DNA of 64,000 nucleotides. Source: Vampirovibrionales bacterium (lineage in GTDB: Bacteria > Cyanobacteriota > Vampirovibrionia > Vampirovibrionales > Vampirovibrionaceae). The position numbers and the translations under genes are program-made. The notes beneath the pieces are model-generated. The model searched no databases. It saw only the letters and a list, made by a program, of their open reading frames with translations, and was not told the origin of the DNA. The stretch lies in contig JAJCZA010000017.1 of assembly GCA_029262635.1 (NCBI GenBank), positions 99,045 through 163,044 of the forward strand, in the 5' to 3' direction. Below are positions 51,934 through 61,443 of this stretch, one piece after another; position 1 is the first letter of the stretch, and every line of letters starts with the position of its first letter.

Positions 51934-53352
51934 CTAAGATTGAAGGCCCCAGTTTTGGAAGTTTTTACGATACAAACGGCCTCCCGGATGTTGGAAGGTA
52001 TAGGTTTTTAAGGTGGCCTGTTTTTCTGCCTCTTCTCGCTGGTGACGCCAGGCACTGAAGAAGATGTTAAAGACAATGGGTAATGCGCCAATCACAAAAA
52101 CATTGAGTGCCAATATGCCCATATTGTTGGCATTCCATAACCGAATCAGATCCTTTGTTACTCTTGGATGCGTCTTTCCCATTTTATGAATCAATTGATT
52201 ATAAACGCGGGTCATATCATATTTCTTTTTTTGAGCCGCTTCATTAAAAGCGGACAATAAAGCTCTTTTATTGATCCGGCCCGATTGATCCAGTTTATTA
52301 CGCATCCAAGCCGTGAGCTTGGGCACGCCCACGTACCCGGCCACAAACGTGGCGAATTTGGAGAGTTGCTCGGCTACTTCATACTTGTCTCTACAAGCCA
52401 TGATCCAGGCAAAATAAGAGGGAACCCCCCATACCCACAGGGTTTGTTTGGTGGATTTAAACACCGAGTTAATCTGGTTGTTGTTTTTTCCAACTAAAGC
52501 CCAGTGTTTGACCCCGTTATTCAGCCATTCATCCATTTTTTTGAGATTAAACGTGCCGCCGGGCTTAAAAAGAGCATTAGCCCGCCGAGCGAGCATGGCG
52601 GCGCCTCCCATGCCCAAAAGGGCTATGATAGCACTTCCCCCCATGATGCCTTTGACAATGTTCAGATTTTTCTCGGCCGCCTGCTCCGCTTCCGCTCGTT
52701 GTGCGGGGGTGGGTTCTTTATTGCCTTCCAGTCCAACAATTTGAGTATAATCACTAAAACCGGTCCGCTTGATAGTCCAGTAGTTTCGATAGTAAGTAAT
52801 GGCCATGAGCCCCGCCGCCGTTACGGCCGAGACTCCAAACGCTTTGCCCAGTTTCAGAATTTTCAATCGACGAACCTGTCGAATGCCCCCGGCTCTTTTT
52901 GCTTCGTTGAACGCTTTGGCGTTTTCCATCTTTAAATGTCTGCCTGTAATCTCTTTGCCTTGATACAGCTTATCCTGCACCCAATTGGCGATGGGACTGA
53001 GGAGGGGTAGTAAGACAAAAAGAGTCGCTCCCTGAGTGATTTCGTTAAAGGCCACATCTTTTCGTTCGTCTTCCGTTCGACAAATGGCGACTCGAGGGAT
53101 GGTATTGCCAAAGATTTTTGATAAGAGGATAAATCCCGGCTCATAACTGGTTTCAAACCAGTTATACATAGAGGCAATCCCTCGGTTCACAGGGCCGAGG
53201 CTTGCCATTGCCGAGGCGCTACCAAAGTGAATAGGAGGAGAGGAGGACGGCTTTTCGGCTGATGACTCCAAAAGAAAAGACGACTTTAGGCCGGTTGAAT
53301 GATGAACCGGCCTAAAGCGAGTCTTATCCATCCCTGGAGGAAGGATCGCCAA
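51934..53352 (-). CDS. Multi-pass membrane protein of unknown function
   Basis: 472 residues. The TTG at 53352 is well supported: AAAGGAGGT lies 8 bases ahead, while the nearest ATG is 7 codons inside. After a polar 50-residue start come hydrophobic segments at about 105-125 (ATLFVLLPLLSPIANW), 170-190, 235-258 (GGSAIIALLGMGGAAMLA), 305-325, 335-352 and 425-447 (NMGILALNVFVIGALPIVF). Basic amphipathic loops lie between them. The C-terminus ends HPGGRLYRKNFQNWG. No family recognised. It follows the thioesterase-like gene by 48 bases. Confidence 0.7.
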   Translation of the reverse strand: MAILPPGMDKTRFRPVHHSTGLKSSFLLESSAEKPSSSPPIHFGSASAMASLGPVNRGIASMYNWFETSYEPGFILLSKIFGNTIPRVAICRTEDERKDVAFNEITQGATLFVLLPLLSPIANWVQDKLYQGKEITGRHLKMENAKAFNEAKRAGGIRQVRRLKILKLGKAFGVSAVTAAGLMAITYYRNYWTIKRTGFSDYTQIVGLEGNKEPTPAQRAEAEQAAEKNLNIVKGIMGGSAIIALLGMGGAAMLARRANALFKPGGTFNLKKMDEWLNNGVKHWALVGKNNNQINSVFKSTKQTLWVWGVPSYFAWIMACRDKYEVAEQLSKFATFVAGYVGVPKLTAWMRNKLDQSGRINKRALLSAFNEAAQKKKYDMTRVYNQLIHKMGKTHPRVTKDLIRLWNANNMGILALNVFVIGALPIVFNIFFSAWRHQREEAEKQATLKTYTFQHPGGRLYRKNFQNWGLQS

Positions 53353-53400
53353 ATCTGAAAAACCTCCTTTAGATTAGCTACCTCAAGATTTTGAGGTGGT

Positions 53401-54630
53401 TTAATGGTCGTCTAGAAACAGTTCCGCCCATTGTTTGGCTTCTGTTTGTCGCTGTCGACCTTCATCATCCGGAATATATGCATCCATCGGAGGCACCTTG
53501 GTCTCAGAAAGTAAAAACGCTGCTCTCTGAAACCCCTTAGGTTGTTTATGGGTAACCATCGAATGGAACATAAAAACCGGCCCTTCGATTTTTCCGCCTT
53601 GGGTATCATGACGGCTGACCCGGGTGGAAAGAAACATTCGGCCCTCCTCATCCACATGATCCAGCGTGGTATCAAACTGCAACGCATCGGTTTCAAAATA
53701 AGGCCGGGCAAAGCTAGCGGTCAGGGCATGAACATCCACCCCGACGTGGCTAACGTTCGATTCATTCAGGTAGCGGGCGGCCAGCTCTTTCATGTGATCC
53801 ATGGCCATGCCTGCCGTAACCCCCCCATGGCCGGAATGTTTTTTGTTCAATTGGCCCGGCGTCACGTAGTCATTGTCATTAATCAATCGAATAGGCGAGC
53901 GCTGAGTTCGTAAATCCACATGTTCAACTTTAGGATGGCCCAGTCGTTTGCCAATGGGCTTATAAAAACTAGAAAGGTCCTTCAGTTGTTGGCTTGTTTG
54001 CCGGTTAAGTTCTTGTTCATTAACAGCTTCCGCCGAAATTTCTAACGAACGAACGTCCACGGTTTCTAGTTTTCGGTCTGGATCTGCAAAACTTTCAGCA
54101 TCAATGGCCATAAAGTTAGCCCGTGCCGAGGCCAGCAAGTTTTGGTTTCCTGGACTCCTTGCCTCGGAATACAACCCCATGTTAGCCTCATCCGTGGTTT
54201 CCACTTGGGCGGTGGTTGAAATGAATGTCTTGCCTTCAGCTCGTTTTGTCTGTGCTTCGGGATAGAAGTTCACTTGAAACAGTGTGGTAAACGCTTCAGA
54301 ACGCTTGCCTTCCACTTTCCGCTCAGGCCTGACCGCGTAGGCTTCGCCGCTGGTGGTCATGATCTCATCCAGACGAACCAATAGATCATTAAGTAAGCTC
54401 CCTCCATTCACCGGTACTCTCTCGTTTTGCCAGCGGCTTCCGGTAATGGTGGGTTTCGTTTCAACGTCTAGTGTACCCTGAAACCTTGGCTGAAACTGAT
54501 CGGATGCCGGTTGAGTTACCCTACCCTGAAACCGGGGTGTTTCTGTTGTTCTTGTTGTTGATTCAAACGCTCTTGTGTTCTTTATGCTCTCCAACGCCGA
54601 TTGATAATTGATACGTGCATGATCCATCAT
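53401..54630 (-). CDS. Double-hotdog acyl-CoA thioesterase-like protein
   Basis: 409 residues. Two regions look like hotdog domains. The first, about 70-190, ends with MGLYSEARSPGNQNLLASARANFMAIDAES, which resembles the strand pair and F-x-A-x-D end of acyl-CoA hydrolases. The second, about 260-370, has KKHSGHGGVTAGMAMDHMKELA (helix of the hotdog, N/D-H-G-G pattern) and a strand set around VDVHALTASFARPYFETD. The first 65 residues are polar and unlike the family. The role is inferred from fold only. It probably shares an operon with the following membrane protein. Confidence 0.55.
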   Translation of the reverse strand: MMDHARINYQSALESIKNTRAFESTTRTTETPRFQGRVTQPASDQFQPRFQGTLDVETKPTITGSRWQNERVPVNGGSLLNDLLVRLDEIMTTSGEAYAVRPERKVEGKRSEAFTTLFQVNFYPEAQTKRAEGKTFISTTAQVETTDEANMGLYSEARSPGNQNLLASARANFMAIDAESFADPDRKLETVDVRSLEISAEAVNEQELNRQTSQQLKDLSSFYKPIGKRLGHPKVEHVDLRTQRSPIRLINDNDYVTPGQLNKKHSGHGGVTAGMAMDHMKELAARYLNESNVSHVGVDVHALTASFARPYFETDALQFDTTLDHVDEEGRMFLSTRVSRHDTQGGKIEGPVFMFHSMVTHKQPKGFQRAAFLLSETKVPPMDAYIPDDEGRQRQTEAKQWAELFLDDH

Positions 54631-54884
54631 GATGGCTCTTGCCCCCTTCTGTCCGAATATAACTATATAACCACGAATGTTAGTAGATTGTTATTCTTAT
54701 ATTATTTAAAATTTAAAACTATATTTGAATAATTAAACATTTCGTTGGGATCATAGTACACAAAAGCTGTCGGTTTTGAAAACATTTTTTATAAAATTTA
54801 TTTTTATTCTACTTCTTTGCTTCTTTCAACAAGGCGCTACAATAGAAAAGGCGTTTTAATATAACCCAATGGTGTTTCATTCTG
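54631..54884. other. Divergent spacer with possible promoters
   Basis: A+T-rich region between the thioesterase-like gene and the DNA methyltransferase. TACAAT at 54838-54843 is a candidate -10 for the methyltransferase, 42 bases before its GTG. Nothing else is recognised. Confidence 0.4.
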
Positions 54885-56732
54885 GTGTCGATTTCCCATT
54901 CCGTAAATACACATCCCGATCCGTTTGACCGATCTCAAAAGCAGACTGTCACCCTGTTGAGGCATCTGGAAAACTTGCTTGCTGAAGTCCCTTTCTCCTT
55001 GAGTGAAACGCCTCCTGCCATTCAACGAAAAGAAATAATTCGCCTGCTTTTTATGGCCATGATCCGGCCCCACTCCTCTGACAAATCACTTGAAACCCTC
55101 TATTTAAACCTGTTTAAAACATCGCCCCCTCCTGTTTTTTTACCGTTAGCTCCCGTTATCGAAAAGCTTCATTGGACCTGCGCTTTGTTTCACCTCACCC
55201 CTTCTCATCTAGGCGCACTCTATGAAATGCTTTTGCTGGAAGCCAAAAAGAAAAAAGCGGGCAGTTTTTACACCCCTTACCCTTTAGCCCTTGCCATGGC
55301 AAAGCGTCTGAAACATTATCTGCCTCAGAACAAATCACCCCTTCACGTACTGGACCCTTCCGTCGGTGGCGGTGTCTTTATTCAAGCACTTCAAGATTTA
55401 GCCGATGAGGAGTCCTCTTCGATGGTTATCCATGGATGGGATCAAGACGCAGACATTATTGAAACCACCCGGCTTTCACTCTGGTGGGAAGCCGGGTGTC
55501 CACATTCGCTTGATCTTTTCCTAAAATCCGAGCTTCAACACCAGGATACGTTACTTGTTTCGCCAACAAAACACCCATTATTTAGCGCCATTATTGGTAA
55601 TCCACCTTACCTAAGCGTAAAACAGGGCCTTTCGCCCGAAAAACGTACTCTTTATGAAAGCCAGTACCAATGTGCGCAGGGTCAGTACGACTTATATAGC
55701 TTGTTTATTGAACAAGGACTCCGGCTATTAAAACCTCAAGGCCTTTTAGCCTTTCTCCTGCCAAAACCTTTGCTAGTTAACGATCAGCAACGTCCCATCC
55801 GAGAGCTACTTCTCCGTGAAGAGATTCTGGAAATCTGGGATATTGGCAAGGATGCTTTTGTTCCCAAGGCCGCCGTTGAAAGCACGGTTATTTTTGTCAA
55901 AAAAAACGGTCAGACGCAACAACGTAAAGTAGCCCATTGTTTCAAGCGTATTCAATGGCAGGGGGGAAAGGTACAACAGCCCGTAGAAACCGGCCAGATT
56001 CAGCAAAGCGTTCTGGCAAGCTTTCCAGAAAAGAGTTTCAATCTGTGGCTAACACCGGAAAACGTTAAATTTCTTAAGACCATTGAAGCCCAAAGTGTTC
56101 CCTTTCAGAGTTGGCTTGCAGAAGACCTGCCCAATGGCCGAGGCATGGAAATAGGAAAAAACCAGTGCCGAAAAAGTCCGAAAGCAGGGTTCCAGCCAGT
56201 GCTTACGGGACAGGATGTTACAGCCTTCCATACACCTTCTCTTCCCGGCTTCTACACTGAATTTAATCAGAACGACGCCAAACATCATAAAAGCCCACGC
56301 CTTTACCAAAGCCCAAAACTCATGATCCGCCGAGTGGGGGATCGCCCTATTGCCAGCATGGATGAAGCCAACAACACCCTAACTCTCAATACGCTGTATA
56401 ATTTCCACTTAGCTGACACCCGCCTCTATCCAGTGGCTTGTGCCGTGCTTAACTCGAATCTCCTTGCCCGGTGGCTTCGAGAGCGCTTCTATTTTTCGGA
56501 ACGCTTGTTCCCTTACCTACGGCAACAGCAAATTCTAGCGCTTCCCATGCCGCATCCAGAACGTTTAAACCAGCCAATTTCCCCTGCTCTGGGTCTCGGT
56601 ACTCTGACCTATCAAATATTGTTGACCCAGTTATATAACGAATTGAAAAGCGCTCGACGATCTAATAGGTCAATAGAACCTCTTATTTTAAAACTAAACA
56701 ACGTAGTAGAGCATCTCTTCTCTTTATCATAA
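54885..56732 (+). CDS. Adenine-specific DNA methyltransferase (Eco57I/TaqI-like)
   Basis: 615 residues. SAM-binding entry KKKAGSFYTPYPLALAMAKRL, motif I VLDPSVGGGVFIQAL, and the catalytic motif IV IIGNPPYLSV (NPPY of N6-adenine enzymes), then SLFIEQGLRLLKPQGLLAFLLPKPLL. The C-terminal part (about 400-590), with NTLYNFHLADT and FPYLRQQQILALPMPHP, matches the TaqI-like target recognition domain. The N-terminal 110 residues show no PD-(D/E)xK nuclease motif, and no restriction gene is adjacent. The start is a GTG without a strong ribosome binding site. Confidence 0.9.
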   Translation: MSISHSVNTHPDPFDRSQKQTVTLLRHLENLLAEVPFSLSETPPAIQRKEIIRLLFMAMIRPHSSDKSLETLYLNLFKTSPPPVFLPLAPVIEKLHWTCALFHLTPSHLGALYEMLLLEAKKKKAGSFYTPYPLALAMAKRLKHYLPQNKSPLHVLDPSVGGGVFIQALQDLADEESSSMVIHGWDQDADIIETTRLSLWWEAGCPHSLDLFLKSELQHQDTLLVSPTKHPLFSAIIGNPPYLSVKQGLSPEKRTLYESQYQCAQGQYDLYSLFIEQGLRLLKPQGLLAFLLPKPLLVNDQQRPIRELLLREEILEIWDIGKDAFVPKAAVESTVIFVKKNGQTQQRKVAHCFKRIQWQGGKVQQPVETGQIQQSVLASFPEKSFNLWLTPENVKFLKTIEAQSVPFQSWLAEDLPNGRGMEIGKNQCRKSPKAGFQPVLTGQDVTAFHTPSLPGFYTEFNQNDAKHHKSPRLYQSPKLMIRRVGDRPIASMDEANNTLTLNTLYNFHLADTRLYPVACAVLNSNLLARWLRERFYFSERLFPYLRQQQILALPMPHPERLNQPISPALGLGTLTYQILLTQLYNELKSARRSNRSIEPLILKLNNVVEHLFSLS

Positions 56733-56868
56733 GCTTGTTTACGTCTTAAATGTAAAGAAAAGACTACACGGACTAGCACATTTTTAGTATGTTCTTCTTT
56801 AGAATGCATAGATAAGGACCATCCTATTTCGTAAAACAGCCCAAGGTCATCATAGGGGAAACTATTAT

Positions 56869-58191
56869 ATGAGCTCTGCCATTTCTACTATCAAACAAAA
56901 AATACTTAGAAAACCCTCGCTTACAGCGCAAGTATTTATCGGACTCCTTTTGGGCGTCATCGTTGGAGCGATTTTACCTGCGTTTGGTATGGCACTTCAG
57001 CCGCTGGCTACCATTTTCCTCCATATGATTAAAATGCTCATCGCGCCATTAATTTTTGCGACTCTGGTCATCGGGATTGCAGGTCATAGCGATCATAAAA
57101 GTTTAGGTCGGATGGGTTTTCGAACTCTCCTGTACTTTGAACTCGCCACCACTATTGCGTTAATTATCGGCTTGAGTGTGGCTAACTTTTTCCAACCCGG
57201 TGCCGGTATGGATTTCAAACTGGGTGCAGGTGCTACGGGTGAAATGGAAGCCATTACCGCCAATGCCCACCTGGTGACCAACCATAATTTTTGGGACACC
57301 ATCGTTCATATGTTCCCCACTAGCGTGATTCAATCCATGGCCAACGGGGACATCCTCCAAATTGTGGTTTTCTCCGTATTTTTCGCTTTGGCTTTAGGTG
57401 CGGCAGGAGAAAAAGGCAAACCCGTCATGGATGCACTGGATAGTCTAGCGGAGGTCATGTTCAAGTTTGTAGGCTTTGTCATGGCTTTTGCCCCACTGGG
57501 CGTTTTTGGTGCCATTGCGGCGACGATTGGCCAAAATGGGCTAGGTATCCTGCTTGTTTACGCCAAGCTGGTGGGCTCCCTTTATTTTGCCCTTATCCTC
57601 TTTGTCGCTGTGGTGCTAATTAGTGTCTGTGCCATTATTCGGGTGCCGTTCACAAAAATGCTGAAAGCGGTTAAAGATCCATTTATTCTGGCCTTTTCTA
57701 CCGCCAGTAGCGAAGCGGCTTTGCCTCAAGCAATGGAAACCATGGAGCGCTTTGGCGTACCTAAAAGGGTGGTCAGCTTTGTCATGCCAACCGGCTATAC
57801 GTTTAACCTCGATGGCAGTACTCTTTACCTCTCATTGGCCGCTTTGTTCGTGGCCCAAATGGCCGGAGTTGAGATGTCTCTGCAAGAACAGGTCTTTATG
57901 CTGTTGACTTTGATGGTGACCAGTAAAGGGGTAGCGGCTGTTCCTAGAGCGTCTTTGGTTATTTTAGCAGGAACGCTTACGGCTTTTGGTCTGCCCCTAG
58001 AAGGTGTGGCTGTTATTCTGGGCATTGATCATGTGCTGGATATGGCGCGAACCTCAGTGAACTTACTTGGAAACTGTGTTGCTACGGCTGTTATTGCCCG
58101 ATGGGAAGGTGTCTTTGATGATGAAAAAATGCACCGCTTCGGTACCTCAGAGGAAGAGATTCTCGAAGGGCTCGCTCCTGCCACCGCATAG
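56869..58191 (+). CDS. Dicarboxylate/amino acid:cation symporter (DAACS)
   Basis: 440 residues, Glt/Dct family, eight helices plus two re-entrant loops. Visible signatures: FLHMIKMLIAPLIFATLVIGI, the first hairpin serine loop AFSTASSEAALP, the MPTGYTFNLDGSTLYLSLA helix 7 segment (NMDGT-like NLDGS), TSKGVAAVPRASLVILAGTL and GIDHVLDMARTSVNLLGNCVA with the substrate-binding D/R/N residues. It imports glutamate, aspartate or C4-dicarboxylates with H+ or Na+. Confidence 0.95.
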   Translation: MSSAISTIKQKILRKPSLTAQVFIGLLLGVIVGAILPAFGMALQPLATIFLHMIKMLIAPLIFATLVIGIAGHSDHKSLGRMGFRTLLYFELATTIALIIGLSVANFFQPGAGMDFKLGAGATGEMEAITANAHLVTNHNFWDTIVHMFPTSVIQSMANGDILQIVVFSVFFALALGAAGEKGKPVMDALDSLAEVMFKFVGFVMAFAPLGVFGAIAATIGQNGLGILLVYAKLVGSLYFALILFVAVVLISVCAIIRVPFTKMLKAVKDPFILAFSTASSEAALPQAMETMERFGVPKRVVSFVMPTGYTFNLDGSTLYLSLAALFVAQMAGVEMSLQEQVFMLLTLMVTSKGVAAVPRASLVILAGTLTAFGLPLEGVAVILGIDHVLDMARTSVNLLGNCVATAVIARWEGVFDDEKMHRFGTSEEEILEGLAPATA

Positions 58192-58240
58192 AACCCAATT
58201 TATTCCCTGTTATTGTTGACAAGAAGAACGATCCACTTCC

Positions 58241-59131
58241 ATGTCCTCTTTACCCCCCGAAGCCCTCGCCAATAAATTAATGAGCGGCAAAGACGTTTCA
58301 CAGGCACTGCTCGACGAATTAAAAGGCGAGCTAGACGCCATGAAAACCTCAGGTGCCAAGCTCCCCAAGCTGGTCGTTATTCTTGTGGGCGAAGACCCTG
58401 CCAGTCAAGTCTATACCAAACGAAAGGCCAAGGTCGCTCAAGAAATTGGCATGGCATCGGAACTCATCACTCTCCCGAAAACGACGACAGAAGCTGAATT
58501 GTTGACGCTTATTGAACAGAAAAATGATGACCCGAGTGTGCATGCCTTACTCATTCAACTTCCCTTGCCTAAGCACCTAAATGAAAGCCGAATCCTGAAT
58601 GCGGTGTCCCCTACGAAAGACGTCGATGGCTTCCATCCTGTTAATTTGGGACGTCTCCTCAGTGGAGACACGCCACCGGCCTTGCCTTGCACCCCGGCTG
58701 GCATTATGAAGATGCTGTCTTTCTATAAGGTTCCAATTAGCGGAAAACATGCCGTGGTCATTGGCCGCTCCACCATTGTAGGCAAGCCCATGAGCCTGCT
58801 TCTACTCAGTGAAAACGCCACGGTCACGATTTGTCATAGCCGAACCAAGGATCTCCCTCAGGCTTGCGCTCAAGCGGATATTTTGGTAGCCGCTGTGGGG
58901 CGTCCGGAAATGGTAACCGCCGACTACGTGAAACCCGGCGCTGTGGTGATTGATGTAGGCATTAACCGGGTTAAAAACCCTGAAACCGGTAAAACTAAAC
59001 TCGTGGGCGACGTAGATTTTGCTTCCGTCAGCCCAAAAGCATCTCTCATCACTCCGGTCCCCGGAGGGGTCGGCCCAATGACCATCGCAACGCTAATGGC
59101 CAACACCCTCGCTTTATATAAAGCTCAATAA
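58241..59131 (+). CDS. folD: Methylenetetrahydrofolate dehydrogenase/cyclohydrolase FolD
   Basis: 296 residues. Catalytic Tyr/Lys region DPASQVYTKRKAKVAQEIG, VHALLIQLPLPKHLNE, SPTKDVDGFHPVNLGRL, CTPAGIMKML, the NADP-binding VVIGRSTIVGKPMSLLLL and C-terminal TPVPGGVGPMTIATLMANTL. It interconverts methylene-, methenyl- and formyl-THF. It lies 49 bases after the symporter and is convergent with the flagellar gene group. Confidence 0.97.
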   Translation: MSSLPPEALANKLMSGKDVSQALLDELKGELDAMKTSGAKLPKLVVILVGEDPASQVYTKRKAKVAQEIGMASELITLPKTTTEAELLTLIEQKNDDPSVHALLIQLPLPKHLNESRILNAVSPTKDVDGFHPVNLGRLLSGDTPPALPCTPAGIMKMLSFYKVPISGKHAVVIGRSTIVGKPMSLLLLSENATVTICHSRTKDLPQACAQADILVAAVGRPEMVTADYVKPGAVVIDVGINRVKNPETGKTKLVGDVDFASVSPKASLITPVPGGVGPMTIATLMANTLALYKAQ

Positions 59132-59162
59132 TAAGGCTTCTCTAACTTTAGCGTCTTGCTAA

Positions 59163-59999
59163 TTACTGGATTAGCCGGAGGGATTCTTCCAGAAGGTTTT
59201 TGTTGGTGCTGATTAATTTGGCCGTCACATCCAGCTGGAGCTTCGCCTGCTGAAGGTAACTCACGTTTTCTCGCATGTGGACATTGGATTTTTCCAGCAA
59301 GCCGCTCCGGATTTCACCCGTTCCCGCTAAAGGCTCTCCGGATACTTCACTGGGAACAAACATGTAGTCTTCCACTTCCTTCAGGCCACCGGCATTCACA
59401 AAATTGACGAGTGCCACTTTGTACAGTGGCGTAACGCTTTTCCCTTCGTTGGCCAGACCCACAACCGTGCCATCCGAACGCACCTTATACTCATCGTATT
59501 TTCCAAAAAATTTACCGTTGGTCGGATCCACCCAAAGGTTAATCTCGGTGGTCGGTACCTGGCCTGTTCCGCCCTTGGCATGATTAGGATTATGAGCCGA
59601 AGGTGACGGGTTACTCGCCCCCGTATTAATCACATTACCGTTTTCGCCAAGCAGGTAACCCTGAACTTTCCAGCCTTGCTCATTGATCAGAGTCCCTTCA
59701 CCATTAAATTTAAAATCACCCAGCCGGCTAAATCGCAAGGTGCCATCGGGTTTTCTCAGGGTAAAATAGCCTTTCCCTTCAATAAAGAGATTTGAAGGCA
59801 TTCGGCCCGGAATGGACTTCCCCTGCTTATCTTTTCGTTCCAACTCAGACGTCTGCACGCCGTTAATAAAATCCGAAAAAGTCATTCTCTTAGCACGGTA
59901 ACCCGGCGTATAGACGTTCCCCAAGTTTTCAGATAATTGCTCAAACCAGCCCATGGCAGCTTTCTGGGTGTTAAGTGCCATAATAAACGGATCATTCAT
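59163..59999 (-). CDS. Flagellar rod/hook protein, FlgF/FlgG/FlgE-like
   Basis: 278 residues with both ends of the flagellar axial family. N-terminal ALNTQKAAMGWFEQLSENLGN leads to the YTPGYRAKRM segment (N-x-x-T-x-G-Y-K type). The C-terminal helix reads ENVSYLQQAKLQLDVTAKLISTNKNLLEESLRLIQ. The middle has GKGYFTLRKPDGTLRFSRLGDFKFNGEGTLI, typical of FlgG/FlgF. AAGGAGGG lies about 9 bases before the ATG. It is the last of three flagellar-like genes; exact rod or hook assignment needs alignment. Confidence 0.85.
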   Translation of the reverse strand: MNDPFIMALNTQKAAMGWFEQLSENLGNVYTPGYRAKRMTFSDFINGVQTSELERKDKQGKSIPGRMPSNLFIEGKGYFTLRKPDGTLRFSRLGDFKFNGEGTLINEQGWKVQGYLLGENGNVINTGASNPSPSAHNPNHAKGGTGQVPTTEINLWVDPTNGKFFGKYDEYKVRSDGTVVGLANEGKSVTPLYKVALVNFVNAGGLKEVEDYMFVPSEVSGEPLAGTGEIRSGLLEKSNVHMRENVSYLQQAKLQLDVTAKLISTNKNLLEESLRLIQ

Positions 60000-60051
60000 A
60001 GGGTGACCCTCCTTACAATACTGTGCTTATACATCGACATATTTTCCAATT

Positions 60052-60822
60052 CTATTCGTATTTTTCTCCCGAGGTATCTGACTTATTTTGACGGGAGGGC
60101 TTTTCATCGTCATTTCGATATGTTAATTGGGCAACCGGCAATTCTTTTTCCTCTAATCGATTGCGTAGCGTATCCATATACTCTTTCAAATACAGGGCCA
60201 TGGCTGGATCTTTCGTCAAAAATTCAGCCGAGACTTTACCGGCATGAAATTTCAGCACCACGGCCGACTTCCCATCGAGATCCACTCGAAGGGAACGACC
60301 AGATTTATAAGCCTTTTCCAAAAGCGAGGAGAGTGTTTCCGAAGCATCCAGCTTGCCAAACGCCGGAAGTCCTTCGCTGTTAAGCGTCATTACCTGCTGA
60401 AACGGGATTCCTCCTTGATACGGCAGTCCGGCGATTAATACTTTTTCCAGAAACTGAAGGTCGCCCGCTTTTAACTCTCCTTGGAGCATTTCCAGTTCAT
60501 TTTTCACCCGAATACGAGACAACTCATCATAAAGGCGGGTTACTTCTGACTTGGCGCCCGCTTTTTTATCAGAATGAACCCCTCTGGATTCTTGCTCAAC
60601 ACCGGGCTCTTCCCCCGTGGGCTCAGCCGTCATCTCTGTCATCTCAACATGGCCCTTTAAACTTCCGTCGGAAGAATGGCTACGGAGCGACCCCAGATTC
60701 ATCATCATGTTCAGAAAACTAACATCCGGCAAATCCAGAGAACCTTTTCCGGCACTCTGACCTGTTGCAGGATTAGCGGGTATCGGTTCGGTTTGTGTTG
60801 AGGGGGATTGATTAATCTTCAT
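60052..60822 (-). CDS. FliK-like hook-length control protein
   Basis: 256 residues from the ATG at 60822 (an ATG at 60843 is also in frame). The N-terminal part is disordered and rich in Pro, Ser, Thr and Gln. The C-terminal domain reads GRSLRVDLDGKSAVVLKFHAGKVSAEFLTKDPAMALYLKEYMDTLRNRL, with the alternation L.V.L..G.V.V.F......A...L......L...L typical of the flagellar hook-length (Flg_hook) domain. It lacks the usual LxPxxLG wording. Location between fliJ-like and flgG-like genes supports the call. Confidence 0.6.
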   Translation of the reverse strand: MKINQSPSTQTEPIPANPATGQSAGKGSLDLPDVSFLNMMMNLGSLRSHSSDGSLKGHVEMTEMTAEPTGEEPGVEQESRGVHSDKKAGAKSEVTRLYDELSRIRVKNELEMLQGELKAGDLQFLEKVLIAGLPYQGGIPFQQVMTLNSEGLPAFGKLDASETLSSLLEKAYKSGRSLRVDLDGKSAVVLKFHAGKVSAEFLTKDPAMALYLKEYMDTLRNRLEEKELPVAQLTYRNDDEKPSRQNKSDTSGEKYE

Positions 60823-60891
60823 GTTGGCGTGTCTAACTCCCATCCGGCGTATCGTGTGTTTGGCGTTTCTTTTTATGATTTTATGGTTGCA

Positions 60892-61443
60892 TTAGCTTTC
60901 TTTTTTTAGTTCTTCTGTTAATTTTTCGGCTCTTAATTTTTTTTCCTGTTTTTCTTCGTCCAGTCTTTCTTCCTCTAGAGACTGACGTTCTTCTCTGGCC
61001 TCTTCCTCGGCTTCCAATGTCGCTCGAAAATAGCGCTGACCGGCCACTTCATTCATTTGCTTCATTTCAGTCTGTTTTTGTTCTTCTTTCCATTCTTCCA
61101 GGCTTTTTTCCTTATGCTTTTCAAGGGCTTCCAGTTCCGCCTGATATTGGACCAACCGTTGAGCTTCTTCTAACCGACGGGCTTCAGCCTCTTGCAGATC
61201 AATGTCCAATTGATCCAAATCGTGGTTGCACTTATGAATATACTCGTCATGGGATCCCATCAGCGTGTGAGGGGCTGTCAACATGTTTTGACGAAGCAGG
61301 CGGATTTCATTCTTTTTTTCCTCAATTTTATCTTCGATTTCCTGAACGATTCGCCGAGCTTTGATCAGCCGTTGCTCTTGTTCTTTCACACGGCGCTCAC
61401 GCAACTCAAACACTTTTTGAAGTCGATAAACAAATCGGGCCAT
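60892..61443 (-). CDS. fliJ: FliJ-like flagellar export chaperone
   Basis: 183 residues, almost entirely charged coiled coil. It starts ARFVYRLQKVFELRERRVKEQEQRL, the standard FliJ N-terminus (F-x-Y-R-L-Q-K-V-L-x-L-R). The conserved second half, EALEKHKEKSLEEWKEEQKQTEMKQMNEVAGQRY, matches the FliJ region that contacts the export gate and FliI. It heads a group with the FliK-like and FlgG-like genes. No fliI is in the window. Confidence 0.85.
   Translation of the reverse strand: MARFVYRLQKVFELRERRVKEQEQRLIKARRIVQEIEDKIEEKKNEIRLLRQNMLTAPHTLMGSHDEYIHKCNHDLDQLDIDLQEAEARRLEEAQRLVQYQAELEALEKHKEKSLEEWKEEQKQTEMKQMNEVAGQRYFRATLEAEEEAREERQSLEEERLDEEKQEKKLRAEKLTEELKKES

Noticed and set aside
53383..53400. 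Palindrome ACCTCAA...TTGAGGT between the thioesterase-like and membrane protein genes as a terminator
   Set aside because: Only 7 bp with no U tract, and the next gene follows at once, so read-through is expected.
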